8,982 nt of DNA from JBAVQS01 sp049694275 (GTDB lineage: Bacteria > Chloroflexota > Anaerolineae > UBA4142 > SHND01), in assembly GCA_049694275.1 (NCBI GenBank), contig JBAVQS010000070.1, positions 1 to 8,982 on the forward strand, given 5' to 3'. Below, piece by piece: positions 1 to 6,882 of the stretch; positions within the stretch are counted from its first letter, which is position 1; each line of letters starts with the position of its first letter. Position numbers and translations under genes: made by a program. The notes under the pieces were generated by a model. It made no database searches. It worked only from the letters and a program-made list of their open reading frames with translations, and was not told the origin of the DNA.

Positions 1-17
1 TTTCGCCGACTTTGTGT

Positions 18-23
18 TACAAT
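18..23 (+). promoter_or_regulatory. Possible -10 box of the first lipoprotein gene
   Basis: TACAAT matches the sigma70-type -10 consensus at 5 of 6 positions. It lies 27 bases before the ATG at 51. The matching -35 element would fall at or before the window edge, so it cannot be checked. If this box is used, transcription starts near base 30. That excludes the upstream TTG at 12 as a start and leaves a leader of about 20 bases without a visible SD. Confidence 0.35.
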
Positions 24-50
24 AAGCCCCGTTCGCTTGTACGCGGTTTT

Positions 51-1973
51 ATGCGTTCACTGACACTCGCATTCATCATCCTCACAGGCGTGTTGCTCGT
101 CGCGTGCGTGCCGTCGCCGACGGCCACGCCGCCGCGCGTAACCCCCTTTCCGACCCTGCCCCCACAGCCAACGGATATAGCGCTGCCGGCAGTGACGCCA
201 TCGCCATCACTCCTGCCGGCGACGGCGCTGCCGAGCCTCGCGCCAACGCAGACCGCCACCACGGCCGCCAGCGCCTCCGCCACGCCGACGCCGGTCGCAT
301 CTACGAGACCCATCGCCGAAACCTTACCGCCGATCTTGCAAGTATTCCCATCACAGCTCAGCGGGACGGTCTCTTCCGAGCAGGCGATTGCGCTACGCGT
401 GCTTGCCGCCGATAACACCGGCCTCGCCCGGATCGAGCTCTATGACGATAAAAAGCTGTACAGCACGACCCGGGCGCCCAATCCGCCGCCGCACCTGTTC
501 TCTACAATCCTCACCTGGAAACCGCTCCGCACCGGCCCGCACCATCTACAGGTTATCGCGTTTGACATAGCCGGAAACCAGAGCCCGCCGGTTGAGCTGA
601 CCTTTGACGTGGTGACGGATAACCGGCACCCGGTAGTCCAGTTCACCAATTTCGTCGGCGCGACAGACCTCTCGGTCGGCGCCCCACTCCTCCTGCAAGG
701 AGTTGCGACAGACGATGTCGCCATCACACGGGTCGACCTGTATGTGGACGATTCGTTCTTTACCTTTGTGGCGCCGGACCACGGCGCGGGCCTGACCCCT
801 TTTGCTTTTAGCCTCATGTGGGTCCCGCCCACGCCCGGCACGCACAAGCTCTATTTGCGGGCGCACGACAGCGAGGACCAGACCGGTGATTCGCCCCCCC
901 TGCTGGTCAACGCGCTCCCGGCCTCGCCGCCGGCCCTTGTCGCCGATTATGAACGCGATGAGGCGCTCGTCAATGACGCGCTGGTCGTCCATGTGCTGGC
1001 GCTGTCGCCGAATGGGGTGACCCGCGTCGAGTTGTGGGCCGACGACCAATTAGCGGACGCCGCCAACAGCGTGACGCCCGATGGGCAAACGGTGCTGGAT
1101 ACGCCGCTGGTCTGGCCGGTGAGCAATATCGTGGGGGACCATACGCTTCTGGTTCGCGCGTATGACCGGTCTGGGCTGTCCACGAGCAGTACGGCGCAGG
1201 TGATTCATGTTCGCCCGGCCGGGGCGCGCCTGGCCACCGCCACGACCGCGCCGGCGCGCCCCACGCCGACGCCGCTTCCGCCCACGCCGACGGCGACGCC
1301 GCAGGTCATTGTGCCTGCGCCGCCGACGATCCTCGTGAGCACGGTCCAGGACCCTACGGCCGCGCAATTGGATGGCCCGCTCCATATCCGGCTCAACGCG
1401 CACGGCGCGGATGAACTGGACCATGTCGAGCTGTGGGCAGTTTACCAGGGCGAAACGACGCCCATCCTGGTGTTTACCGATACCATCAAGGGCAGCACGG
1501 ACAAGACGCTCACCGTCGATTGGCTCCCCCCGCAAGCGGGCGTTGTCCAGCTCTATGCGCGCGTCGTCGACCAGCTCGGTCAAACCGGCAACTCACCGGC
1601 GATTACCGTCTATCTGATTTCGCCGGCGCTGCCGACGGCGACGCCCGCCTGGCCGAATCTGGGGGCGCACTGGTCGGGCGCGATTCCGACGGGCCGGTTC
1701 GAGCTCTCGTTCGTCCAGATCGGGCACGCGCTTCGCGGCGCTTTCGTCAATACGCCGGCAGATGGCGCGGCGGTGGCGGGGAACATTATCACGGGCGACC
1801 TCGTTCGCGATCGCGTCACTTTTAGCGTCGATCTAGGGAATGCCGCGACTCCGCCCCACGCGCTTGATTTTGATTGTTTGCTCGGCGCCGCGCCCGCGCA
1901 ACTCACCTGTAATTATCTGGACGAGGCGGGCAATCGCGGCAGCGTCGTCTTGACGCCGGTCCCGGGGCCGTAG
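51..1973 (+). CDS. Secreted lipoprotein with four Ig-like modules and a C-terminal beta-rich domain
   Basis: The 640-residue product opens with a lipoprotein signal (MRSLTLAFIILTGVLLVAC). Its lipobox LVAC predicts lipidation at Cys19 and attachment to the outer face of the membrane. A Thr/Pro/Ala-rich linker (about 22-90) follows. Four related modules of about 95 residues then occur near 93-187, 194-288, 293-387 and 425-523. Each carries a '(R/H)(I/V)(E/D)L(Y/W)' strand, a 'W.P...G.H.L' or similar turn, and an 'A(F/H/Y)D..G' ending, as in bacterial Ig-like or fibronectin-like folds. A second PT-rich linker (388-424) precedes module four. Residues 533-640 look like a small antiparallel beta domain. 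The frame is open back to a TTG at base 12, but ATG 51 is preferred because it places the signal peptide at the N-terminus. The role is unknown; binding or surface display is an inference. It converges on the dehalogenase gene with only 6 bases between the stops. Confidence 0.88.
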   Translation: MRSLTLAFIILTGVLLVACVPSPTATPPRVTPFPTLPPQPTDIALPAVTPSPSLLPATALPSLAPTQTATTAASASATPTPVASTRPIAETLPPILQVFPSQLSGTVSSEQAIALRVLAADNTGLARIELYDDKKLYSTTRAPNPPPHLFSTILTWKPLRTGPHHLQVIAFDIAGNQSPPVELTFDVVTDNRHPVVQFTNFVGATDLSVGAPLLLQGVATDDVAITRVDLYVDDSFFTFVAPDHGAGLTPFAFSLMWVPPTPGTHKLYLRAHDSEDQTGDSPPLLVNALPASPPALVADYERDEALVNDALVVHVLALSPNGVTRVELWADDQLADAANSVTPDGQTVLDTPLVWPVSNIVGDHTLLVRAYDRSGLSTSSTAQVIHVRPAGARLATATTAPARPTPTPLPPTPTATPQVIVPAPPTILVSTVQDPTAAQLDGPLHIRLNAHGADELDHVELWAVYQGETTPILVFTDTIKGSTDKTLTVDWLPPQAGVVQLYARVVDQLGQTGNSPAITVYLISPALPTATPAWPNLGAHWSGAIPTGRFELSFVQIGHALRGAFVNTPADGAAVAGNIITGDLVRDRVTFSVDLGNAATPPHALDFDCLLGAAPAQLTCNYLDEAGNRGSVVLTPVPGP

Positions 1974-1979
1974 CGCCGG

Positions 1980-2864
1980 TCAAGTCATTAAGTCAAGCAC
2001 AACCCGAGCCAGCTCTTCGCCCTTGTCCTCCTGTATAAAGTGGCCGGCGCCTCGAATCGTGGTATGGGGCTGCCCGCGGGCGCCAGGCACCAGGTTCTGA
2101 AAGAGGACATCGGCGCCGCGTGTGATCGGGTCGCCATCGCTGAAAGCAGTCAGGAAGGGCTTTTCAAAACGTTGCAGCATCTGCCAGGCGCGGCGGTTGG
2201 CCTCAGAAGCCGGATCATCGGGCCGGATGGGGACCAGCGTCGGAAAGGCCCGGGCCCCCGCTTTGTACTCTTCATCTGGAAATGGCGCGTCATAGGCGGC
2301 CCGGACCTCCGCGCTCAGCTCTGTCATCGCGCCCGATTGGATGATTCGGGCGATGTCCAGTTGCTCGCCCCGCTGTGACGCAGCCAACCATGCCTTGAAA
2401 GCCCGCGGCATTTCCTGATCTCCGGTCGGCAGGGCCCCGTTGGCCACCACGACTCGCGCAAATCGCTCCGGATGCTCGGCGACCAGGCGCAGCCCAATGA
2501 GCGCGCCCCAATCCTGGCAAACGAGCGTGATGGACTGTAGATCGACAGAAAAGAGCCATTGCGTCATCCAATCGACATGACGCTGGTAAGAGTAGTCTTG
2601 GCGTTCGCCCGGCTTGTCTGACTTGCCGAACCCCACCAGATCAGGGGCGACTGCCCGATAACCGGCAGCGACCAAGATCGGAATCATCTTGCGGTAGAGG
2701 TACGACCAACTCGGCTCGCCATGCAGCATCAGGACGACGGGGCCGCCCACCGGTCCTTCATCCACATGGTGAATGCGTAGACCCTCCAGGTCGGTATAGT
2801 GCGCGGCAAAGGGGTACTGGGGCAGGTTCGTAAAGCGTTCTTCCGGTGTGCGCAGCACTTTCAT
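1980..2864 (-). CDS. Haloalkane dehalogenase family alpha/beta-hydrolase (HLD-I-like)
   Basis: This 294-residue protein has the usual length and landmarks of haloalkane dehalogenases, which hydrolyse a carbon-halogen bond to an alcohol plus halide in the cytoplasm. The oxyanion region HGEPSWSYLYRKM is at 48-60. The nucleophile is Asp118 in CQDWG, with halide-binding Trp119 next to it. The likely catalytic acid is Asp245 in FSDGDPI, and the catalytic His275 is in GAGHFIQED. Trp159 in the cap (FKAWLAAS) is positioned to be the second halide-stabilising Trp of the HLD-I subfamily. HGEP rather than HGNP also fits HLD-I (the DhlA/DhmA type). The start has an SD (GGAG, about 7 bases upstream) and overlaps the stop of the preceding small gene as ATGA, which suggests translational coupling. 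Family assignment is firm. The substrate is not known; related serine- or epoxide-hydrolases lack this Asp-Trp and acid arrangement. Confidence 0.9.
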   Translation of the reverse strand: MKVLRTPEERFTNLPQYPFAAHYTDLEGLRIHHVDEGPVGGPVVLMLHGEPSWSYLYRKMIPILVAAGYRAVAPDLVGFGKSDKPGERQDYSYQRHVDWMTQWLFSVDLQSITLVCQDWGALIGLRLVAEHPERFARVVVANGALPTGDQEMPRAFKAWLAASQRGEQLDIARIIQSGAMTELSAEVRAAYDAPFPDEEYKAGARAFPTLVPIRPDDPASEANRRAWQMLQRFEKPFLTAFSDGDPITRGADVLFQNLVPGARGQPHTTIRGAGHFIQEDKGEELARVVLDLMT

Positions 2865-3163
2865 CTGGCGCTCCGTCTAGCCCGCTTTTTTGCGCCCGCT
2901 TTGGAGGCGCTCTGCCCCGCCGCTGCGCGCACCGACCGTCCTGACGGAAGAGTTTCCGCGGGTCTCGGTGTGCAGCATAGATTTAACTGCGCCAAAAGTT
3001 TGCCCCCTTGAGAGCGCGTCATACTCATGGTGCTGCCATCCACAAATATGACCTCCGTTGGCTCACGGGGGTCGAGGCCGGTATAGATGCGGGTTACATA
3101 GTCCAGGTTGATATAAACCGGTCCACTATCGGTTGGCTTGTCAATATAAGCAAAATCTGCCAC
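2861..3163 (-). CDS. Small FlbD-like protein with basic disordered tail
   Basis: This 100-residue protein starts at GTG 3163. The start is fixed by an AGGAGG box 5 bases upstream and by a strong promoter whose -10 box sits at 3196-3201. Longer in-frame starts, such as the ATG at 3205, would lie inside the promoter. Residues 1-62 have a compact beta-strand pattern: 'PVYINLDYVTRI', then 'EVIFVDGSTMSM', then 'LLAQL'. This resembles FlbD and other small single-domain proteins common in Chloroflexota and cyanobacteria. The remaining residues (about 63-100) are rich in Arg, Lys, Ala and Ser (AKKRARRSAR end) and are probably disordered and able to bind nucleic acid or other acidic partners. Its TGA overlaps the dehalogenase ATG, so the two proteins are made from one message. 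No flagellar genes are near, so a flagellar role is not implied. The function is unknown. Confidence 0.72.
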   Translation of the reverse strand: MADFAYIDKPTDSGPVYINLDYVTRIYTGLDPREPTEVIFVDGSTMSMTRSQGGKLLAQLNLCCTPRPAETLPSGRSVRAAAGQSASKAGAKKRARRSAR

Positions 3164-3195
3164 TTGCTCCTCCTCAATCGTCACCAAGATGATGA

Positions 3196-3225
3196 ATTCT
3201 AGCATCCCGTCGATTGGATTGTCAA
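3196..3225 (-). promoter_or_regulatory. Strong sigma70-type promoter of the small-protein/dehalogenase operon
   Basis: On the minus strand TTGACA (3225-3220, 6 of 6 consensus) is separated by 18 bases from TAGAAT (3201-3196, 5 of 6). The TGC just before the -10 gives an extended -10. The predicted start of transcription is near 3189, leaving about 26 bases of leader that contain the AGGAGG of the GTG start at 3163. It lies just after the terminator hairpin of the upstream lipoprotein gene, so the operon is independently expressed. Confidence 0.75.
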
Positions 3226-3239
3226 CCTCCCTTCCAACC

Positions 3240-3275
3240 AAAAGGCCCGCACTCGGAAAACCAAGTGCGGGCCTT
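3240..3275 (-). terminator. Rho-independent terminator of the 3314-4351 lipoprotein gene
   Basis: A perfect 12-bp inverted repeat (AAGGCCCGCACT, 3242-3253, with AGTGCGGGCCTT, 3264-3275) encloses a 10-base loop. On the minus strand it ends in a TTTT run (3243-3240) that overlaps the stem base. It begins 38 bases past the stop of the lipoprotein gene. The plus-strand flank (TTATTT) is also T-rich, so some bidirectional activity is possible, but no plus-strand gene ends here. Confidence 0.8.
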
Positions 3276-3313
3276 ATTTGGCGACTCAATTGCGCTTGCC
3301 TCGTTCTTGGCTA

Positions 3314-4351
3314 CTACTGCGGTTGAAAGAAGATGGGTACGCGATAATAAGCATAGGTGTGATTGGGGTCCGAGGGAATCTCGTTGTAGGCCTGGAAGAG
3401 TACGGCCACAAACTGCAAACCAAGCTCCGGGTATTTTCCGCGCACGTACTCCATCATCGATGTGGCCTCGACTGTAATAGGGTTCTCGCTCAGCTTTTGA
3501 TGGGATAGATACAAAACCGTTGGAACAAGGTCGTCGAGCGTGCTCGTCAGACCAATCCGAACGATTTGATAATCTGTACCCTTTACCTGCCAACTCGTCA
3601 ATTCGGGCTTGAGTTCCTGATTCTTTTCAATTTCTGCATAGCGCGCGTTGAGCTGGATCTCTTGCGAGGAATGAAGGGTTGGACCCAAACGGGCCAGGAG
3701 CGCGGCTGTGGCGGAATCGACGTACGCCGACAAGAGCTTGTGCTGTCCGAGCATATCCTCGGCGCTCTGTGCATAATCTTTAGCCGCCTTGCCCTTGTAG
3801 CTCGATGGATTCATGGTTAGACCGGCCAGCTTGAATACTCCCGCCTCTTCAGCGAGTTGTAGGCTCGCGACATAGCGCATTGGCTCGTGCGGTAGTTCAA
3901 CCAGTGCCACCGCCTGCCTGAGCGATCCGGGAACCACCTGCACTTGGAGATAGTTCGGGGCTTTCGGATCGACCGATCCACACGCGACCTGCGCGCTCTG
4001 CCCGCCAACGCTGGAAAACTCGATCAGCCTCGCATCGACCAGTTGGGCTTGCTCCAGTGACCGTAACCGTAGCTGCACATCCTGGGACTGCTTTTCAAAA
4101 TCCTGCTGGGCAACTGTCTTTTTCAGTTGAGAATGTGCGTTCGCCCAGACCTGGGCGAATTGGCTTGCCGCGATCTGCTTGAGAATGTCCATTGAAGTTT
4201 GCTGGATGGATTCCCGGTCGGACGCGGCTATGGAAGAAAAATCGCGGCATGTCACAGCGAACGGCTTGAAATTCACACACCCAAGCAACAGTAATAAAGC
4301 GGCGCAGACTGAGATCTTCACACTTGCATTCCCAAGCAGGGTAGGTTTCAT
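3314..4351 (-). CDS. Lipoprotein of unknown function
   Basis: The 345-residue product has a charged start, a hydrophobic core and a lipobox LLGC with Cys25, so it should be a membrane-anchored lipoprotein. Residues about 45-110 are helical and charged (for example QFAQVWANAHSQLKKTV), followed by strands to about 185. This layout resembles the DUF3887/NTF2-like region of secreted proteins, but I cannot confirm it. Residues about 190-250 are again helical. The C-terminal 262-345 appears alpha/beta and ends in 'YRVPIFFQPQ'. No catalytic motif is visible. The start is well supported by AAGGAG 5 bases upstream of ATG 4351. That SD is fused to a TAA ending an upstream open frame, a typical operon junction. 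A hairpin terminator follows the gene. Codon use is less GC-biased than in the first lipoprotein gene. Confidence 0.85.
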   Translation of the reverse strand: MKPTLLGNASVKISVCAALLLLLGCVNFKPFAVTCRDFSSIAASDRESIQQTSMDILKQIAASQFAQVWANAHSQLKKTVAQQDFEKQSQDVQLRLRSLEQAQLVDARLIEFSSVGGQSAQVACGSVDPKAPNYLQVQVVPGSLRQAVALVELPHEPMRYVASLQLAEEAGVFKLAGLTMNPSSYKGKAAKDYAQSAEDMLGQHKLLSAYVDSATAALLARLGPTLHSSQEIQLNARYAEIEKNQELKPELTSWQVKGTDYQIVRIGLTSTLDDLVPTVLYLSHQKLSENPITVEATSMMEYVRGKYPELGLQFVAVLFQAYNEIPSDPNHTYAYYRVPIFFQPQ

Positions 4352-4359
4352 GTTGCTCC

Positions 4360-4659
4360 TTATCGGTAGGAATCACCAAGACGAACAGGTGATGCCTCGC
4401 TGTTCAAGGTCTCGAATGTAACCTGATCTCCCTTCCGCGCAACAGCTCTGTGAAAGTTCAAGACGAGTTCTCCTCTGGAAAGGAGACTGGCAGGCGTAAG
4501 CGGGGAGATGATTCTATAGAGGTTGACCTCTGTGAGGATGAGCCCGCCAATCCTTACAGACCTAATGACCTGAGCAGTAGTTCCGTATAGGACATACTCT
4601 CCTATTTCTCCGGTGTGGATGTGAAAAAAGCAAGCGCATTATGAGCGACTTCTTTTCAT
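4360..4659 (-). pseudogene. Possible disrupted reading frame upstream of the lipoprotein gene
   Basis: A minus-strand frame stays open for 92 codons (4638-4363) and ends in a TAA at 4362-4360. The TAA forms part of the lipoprotein gene's SD (TAAGGAG). The translation reads like real protein, with strand-like stretches such as 'GEYVLYGTTAQVIRSVRIGG' and a varied C-terminus 'TFETLNSEASPVRLGDSYR', and frequent ATC, CTC, GTC and GAG codons. The open stretch has no ATG or GTG, only two late TTG codons. The nearest in-frame ATG (4659) is followed after six codons by TAA (4641-4639). I therefore read it as a gene broken by a nonsense change or 5' truncation, or a chance open frame. The protein family is not recognised. 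The adjacent 4660-4843 holds promoter elements for both strands and otherwise nothing I recognise. Confidence 0.35.
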
Positions 4660-4691
4660 TCCGGTGTTTCTCTATGGCGCAGATTACTGGC

Positions 4692-4719
4692 ATTATACGC
4701 CCCTCTTCACTCCGAACAA
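4692..4719 (-). promoter_or_regulatory. Possible promoter for the broken frame and lipoprotein gene
   Basis: On the minus strand a perfect TATAAT (4697-4692) is preceded after 16 bases by TTGTTC (4719-4714), which matches only the TTG part of the -35 consensus. A start near 4685 would give a leader of more than 300 bases before the lipoprotein ATG, or a short one before the ATG at 4659. No better minus-strand promoter is seen nearer the lipoprotein gene. Confidence 0.4.
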
Positions 4720-4814
4720 AAAGCCCACCCCCCGTTTACCCGAGCGCGGGCCACATTATTTTGGCTGCAAATGGAACCTGCTTATCAAAGGCTGCGGGAT
4801 AGCTTTTTCTCTCT

Positions 4815-4843
4815 TTGACGCGGCAGGATATTAACGCTAGAAT
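4815..4843 (+). promoter_or_regulatory. Promoter of the restriction-modification operon
   Basis: TTGACG (4815-4820) and TAGAAT (4838-4843) are each 5 of 6 to consensus and separated by exactly 17 bases. The -10 directly abuts the GTG at 4844. Transcription should begin near 4850, within a few bases of the ATG at 4853. This implies a leaderless or nearly leaderless methyltransferase mRNA, in line with the absence of an SD before either start codon. Confidence 0.68.
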
Positions 4844-4852
4844 GTGGCGAGA

Positions 4853-6880
4853 ATGAAAACTCGCATACAGGCGCGACAACTTGCACTTGGACTCGCATTT
4901 AGCGTCACAGATGAGGAGCCGGTAGCAAGTGATGCTGTTGCTCCAGCAATCGATTCTTCCTTTCCAATTGCCCAAGCCGATGCGCTTGCGCGGCTAGAGT
5001 CATTCAATAAGCATTACTTTAGACCGAACACCTACTTGCATAAATGGTGGGCGCGCCGACCTGGCACCACCTTTCGATATATCCTCAAACAGTTAGTCGC
5101 CGATCCACACCGACGCGACTATTATCACGCCGGCGGACTCGAAGGGCAGATCATTCTCGATCCCATGCTCGGCGGAGGAACCACGCTTCACGAGGCGATT
5201 CGCCTGGGCGCGAGCGTGATCGGGTTTGACATTGATCCCATACCCACCCTCCAAGCGCAAGCCACGCTGACCCATATCCCATTAACCGAGCGGCAGGCAG
5301 TCTTTTCGCAATTCTTTGAGAACCTCGCGGCGCGGCTTGCCCCTCTGTTTCAGACGCAATGCCCAATCTGCCAGGCCGGTTGCGAGACACAGTTCCTCCT
5401 CTATGCGCTGCGCAAAAAGTGCAACTGTGGTGAGGCCCTTTTCGTCGACTCGTTTCTCTTGCGCGAAGAGTCGAATGGGTCAACGATCAAGTTAAGTCCA
5501 GACCAGCACCAGGTCAGTTCAACCTCTGATGTTGTTGCCCCTGTTCAAGGCCCTCTTTACGAAAAGACCGTGCGAGTGTGTCCAAACTGTGGAGAGCCGT
5601 TTCAGCATTTGAAGGATGTTCGATTTGCGGAGCGATATGTACCCATCGTCGTCCTGAGCGCATGTGACCGGCATGGCCTCTTTTTCAAGCCCGCCGACGC
5701 ATCGGATTTGAAGATGCTCAAAAAAGCGCGCCAACTGCGCGTAAAACTCACACTCCCTTCAAGCGGTCTCGCAATTCCATCGGGACCCAAGTCGGATGAC
5801 CTGTTGAACAAGGGAGTGCGGTCTTTTGGCGACTTGTTCACCGACCGGCAACTGATTTACCTGGCGACCTGCAAGGAACTGCTCGACCAGGTTGAGGACA
5901 AGCACCGCCTCTGGCTCGCCTTGTTGATCTCGACATCGCTAGAGTTCAATTCGATCCTATGTGGCTACAAGGGTGCGGACAAGCAGCGGGCAGGCGCAAT
6001 CCGTCACGTGTTCTCTCACCACGCCTATTCGCTGCCCCATACCGCGCTCGAAAATAATCCCGTGTTCAGCAAAAACTCGTCCGGCACATTAGGGCTCTTG
6101 TTCGCAGACCGCATCGAATCTGCTTCGGAATGGGCAGAAGCGCCCGTAGAGCGCCAACCCTCCGCCAAGGGCTGGGCCAAGATAAATGTCAGCGGCGAAT
6201 TGGATGGCGGGCACGCCGTGGAAACGCCGGAATTATTAAGGGACTCCCTGCGAGCCTTTTTCGTCAGGCAGCAGGACTCGTCCAAGATGCCGCTGTCCAA
6301 TCAATCGGTGGATTACATCGTCACGGACCCCCCGTACTTTGACAGCGTTCAGTACAGCGACCTCGCCCACTTTTTCCATGCCTGGTTACGCTGGCTACTA
6401 CCAGGTAGGGCCAATTGGGATTATGAGCAGTCGGCCAGCGCCGTCGCCGAGACCGATCAGGATGGAAGTAAGTACGAGCGTGTACTGAGTGGTATTTGGA
6501 GTGAATGCCATCGTGTGCTCAAGCCAAACGGTCGATTGGTCTTTACATTTCACCACTGGAATCCAGATGCCTGGGCGCGTCTCACAATATCGCTTCGCCG
6601 GGGCGGGTTCCGCTTGGTAAACTCTTTTACGATCTCATCGGAGAATCCGACTTCGGTGCATATTCGGCAGCTCAAGGCACTCAAGCACGACTGCATCCTC
6701 GTGCTCTGCCCGCGAGAGATTAGCTCGCAGGCGCACGTCTATTCGCGAATGGATACGGTCCGACAAGACAACAGTTTTGATTTTTGCAGTGACTGCGCGA
6801 GACTTTTGGGATACTGTCTCGAAACCGATCTGGAAGACGAGACGATCATCAAGCTGTGGCGCAGTTCGCTAGGCAAATAA
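4853..6880 (+). CDS. DNA methyltransferase (DPPY class) of a NotI-like R-M system
   Basis: This protein should transfer a methyl group from S-adenosylmethionine to an exocyclic amino group in DNA and protect the host from the adjacent endonuclease. Residue numbers here count from an upstream in-frame GTG at 4844 (678 residues); ATG 4853, used for this feature, is residue 4. A motif X-like 'TYLHKWWARRPGTTFRYIL' (63-81) leads into motif I, DPMLGGGTT (106-114), the cofactor loop. Motif IV, TDPPYFDSVQYSD (494-506), is the catalytic loop of N6-adenine or N4-cytosine enzymes. Between them is a large insert with CxxC pairs (173/176 and 246/249) and more cysteines at 180, 193, 195 and 274, suggesting one or two zinc ribbons and the target-recognition region. 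The motif I-before-IV order is alpha- or gamma-like. DUF1156-type methylases are a possible relative. Which base is methylated cannot be read from sequence. The promoter's position favours the ATG start. Confidence 0.88.
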   Translation: MKTRIQARQLALGLAFSVTDEEPVASDAVAPAIDSSFPIAQADALARLESFNKHYFRPNTYLHKWWARRPGTTFRYILKQLVADPHRRDYYHAGGLEGQIILDPMLGGGTTLHEAIRLGASVIGFDIDPIPTLQAQATLTHIPLTERQAVFSQFFENLAARLAPLFQTQCPICQAGCETQFLLYALRKKCNCGEALFVDSFLLREESNGSTIKLSPDQHQVSSTSDVVAPVQGPLYEKTVRVCPNCGEPFQHLKDVRFAERYVPIVVLSACDRHGLFFKPADASDLKMLKKARQLRVKLTLPSSGLAIPSGPKSDDLLNKGVRSFGDLFTDRQLIYLATCKELLDQVEDKHRLWLALLISTSLEFNSILCGYKGADKQRAGAIRHVFSHHAYSLPHTALENNPVFSKNSSGTLGLLFADRIESASEWAEAPVERQPSAKGWAKINVSGELDGGHAVETPELLRDSLRAFFVRQQDSSKMPLSNQSVDYIVTDPPYFDSVQYSDLAHFFHAWLRWLLPGRANWDYEQSASAVAETDQDGSKYERVLSGIWSECHRVLKPNGRLVFTFHHWNPDAWARLTISLRRGGFRLVNSFTISSENPTSVHIRQLKALKHDCILVLCPREISSQAHVYSRMDTVRQDNSFDFCSDCARLLGYCLETDLEDETIIKLWRSSLGK

Positions 6881-6882
6881 GT

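Noticed and set aside
12..50. Upstream TTG start of the first lipoprotein
   Set aside because: It would bury the signal peptide behind 13 residues and lies upstream of the likely -10 box; ATG 51 gives a normal lipoprotein signal.
3164..3289. Longer starts of the small FlbD-like gene, including ATG 3205
   Set aside because: They overlap the terminator hairpin or lie inside the promoter; the first start after the predicted transcription start with an SD is GTG 3163.
4518..4531. Near-palindrome AGAGGTTGACCTCT as an operator
   Set aside because: Short, single copy, and inside the coding-like minus-strand frame; chance cannot be excluded.
4736..4975. 79-residue minus-strand open frame across the methylase start
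   Set aside because: It overlaps the R-M promoter and methylase coding region antisense, has no good SD, and resembles no protein.
6856..6882. GTG start of the endonuclease overlapping the methylase
   Set aside because: The added residues are the methylase C-terminus in another frame, and NotI-family homology begins after ATG 6883.
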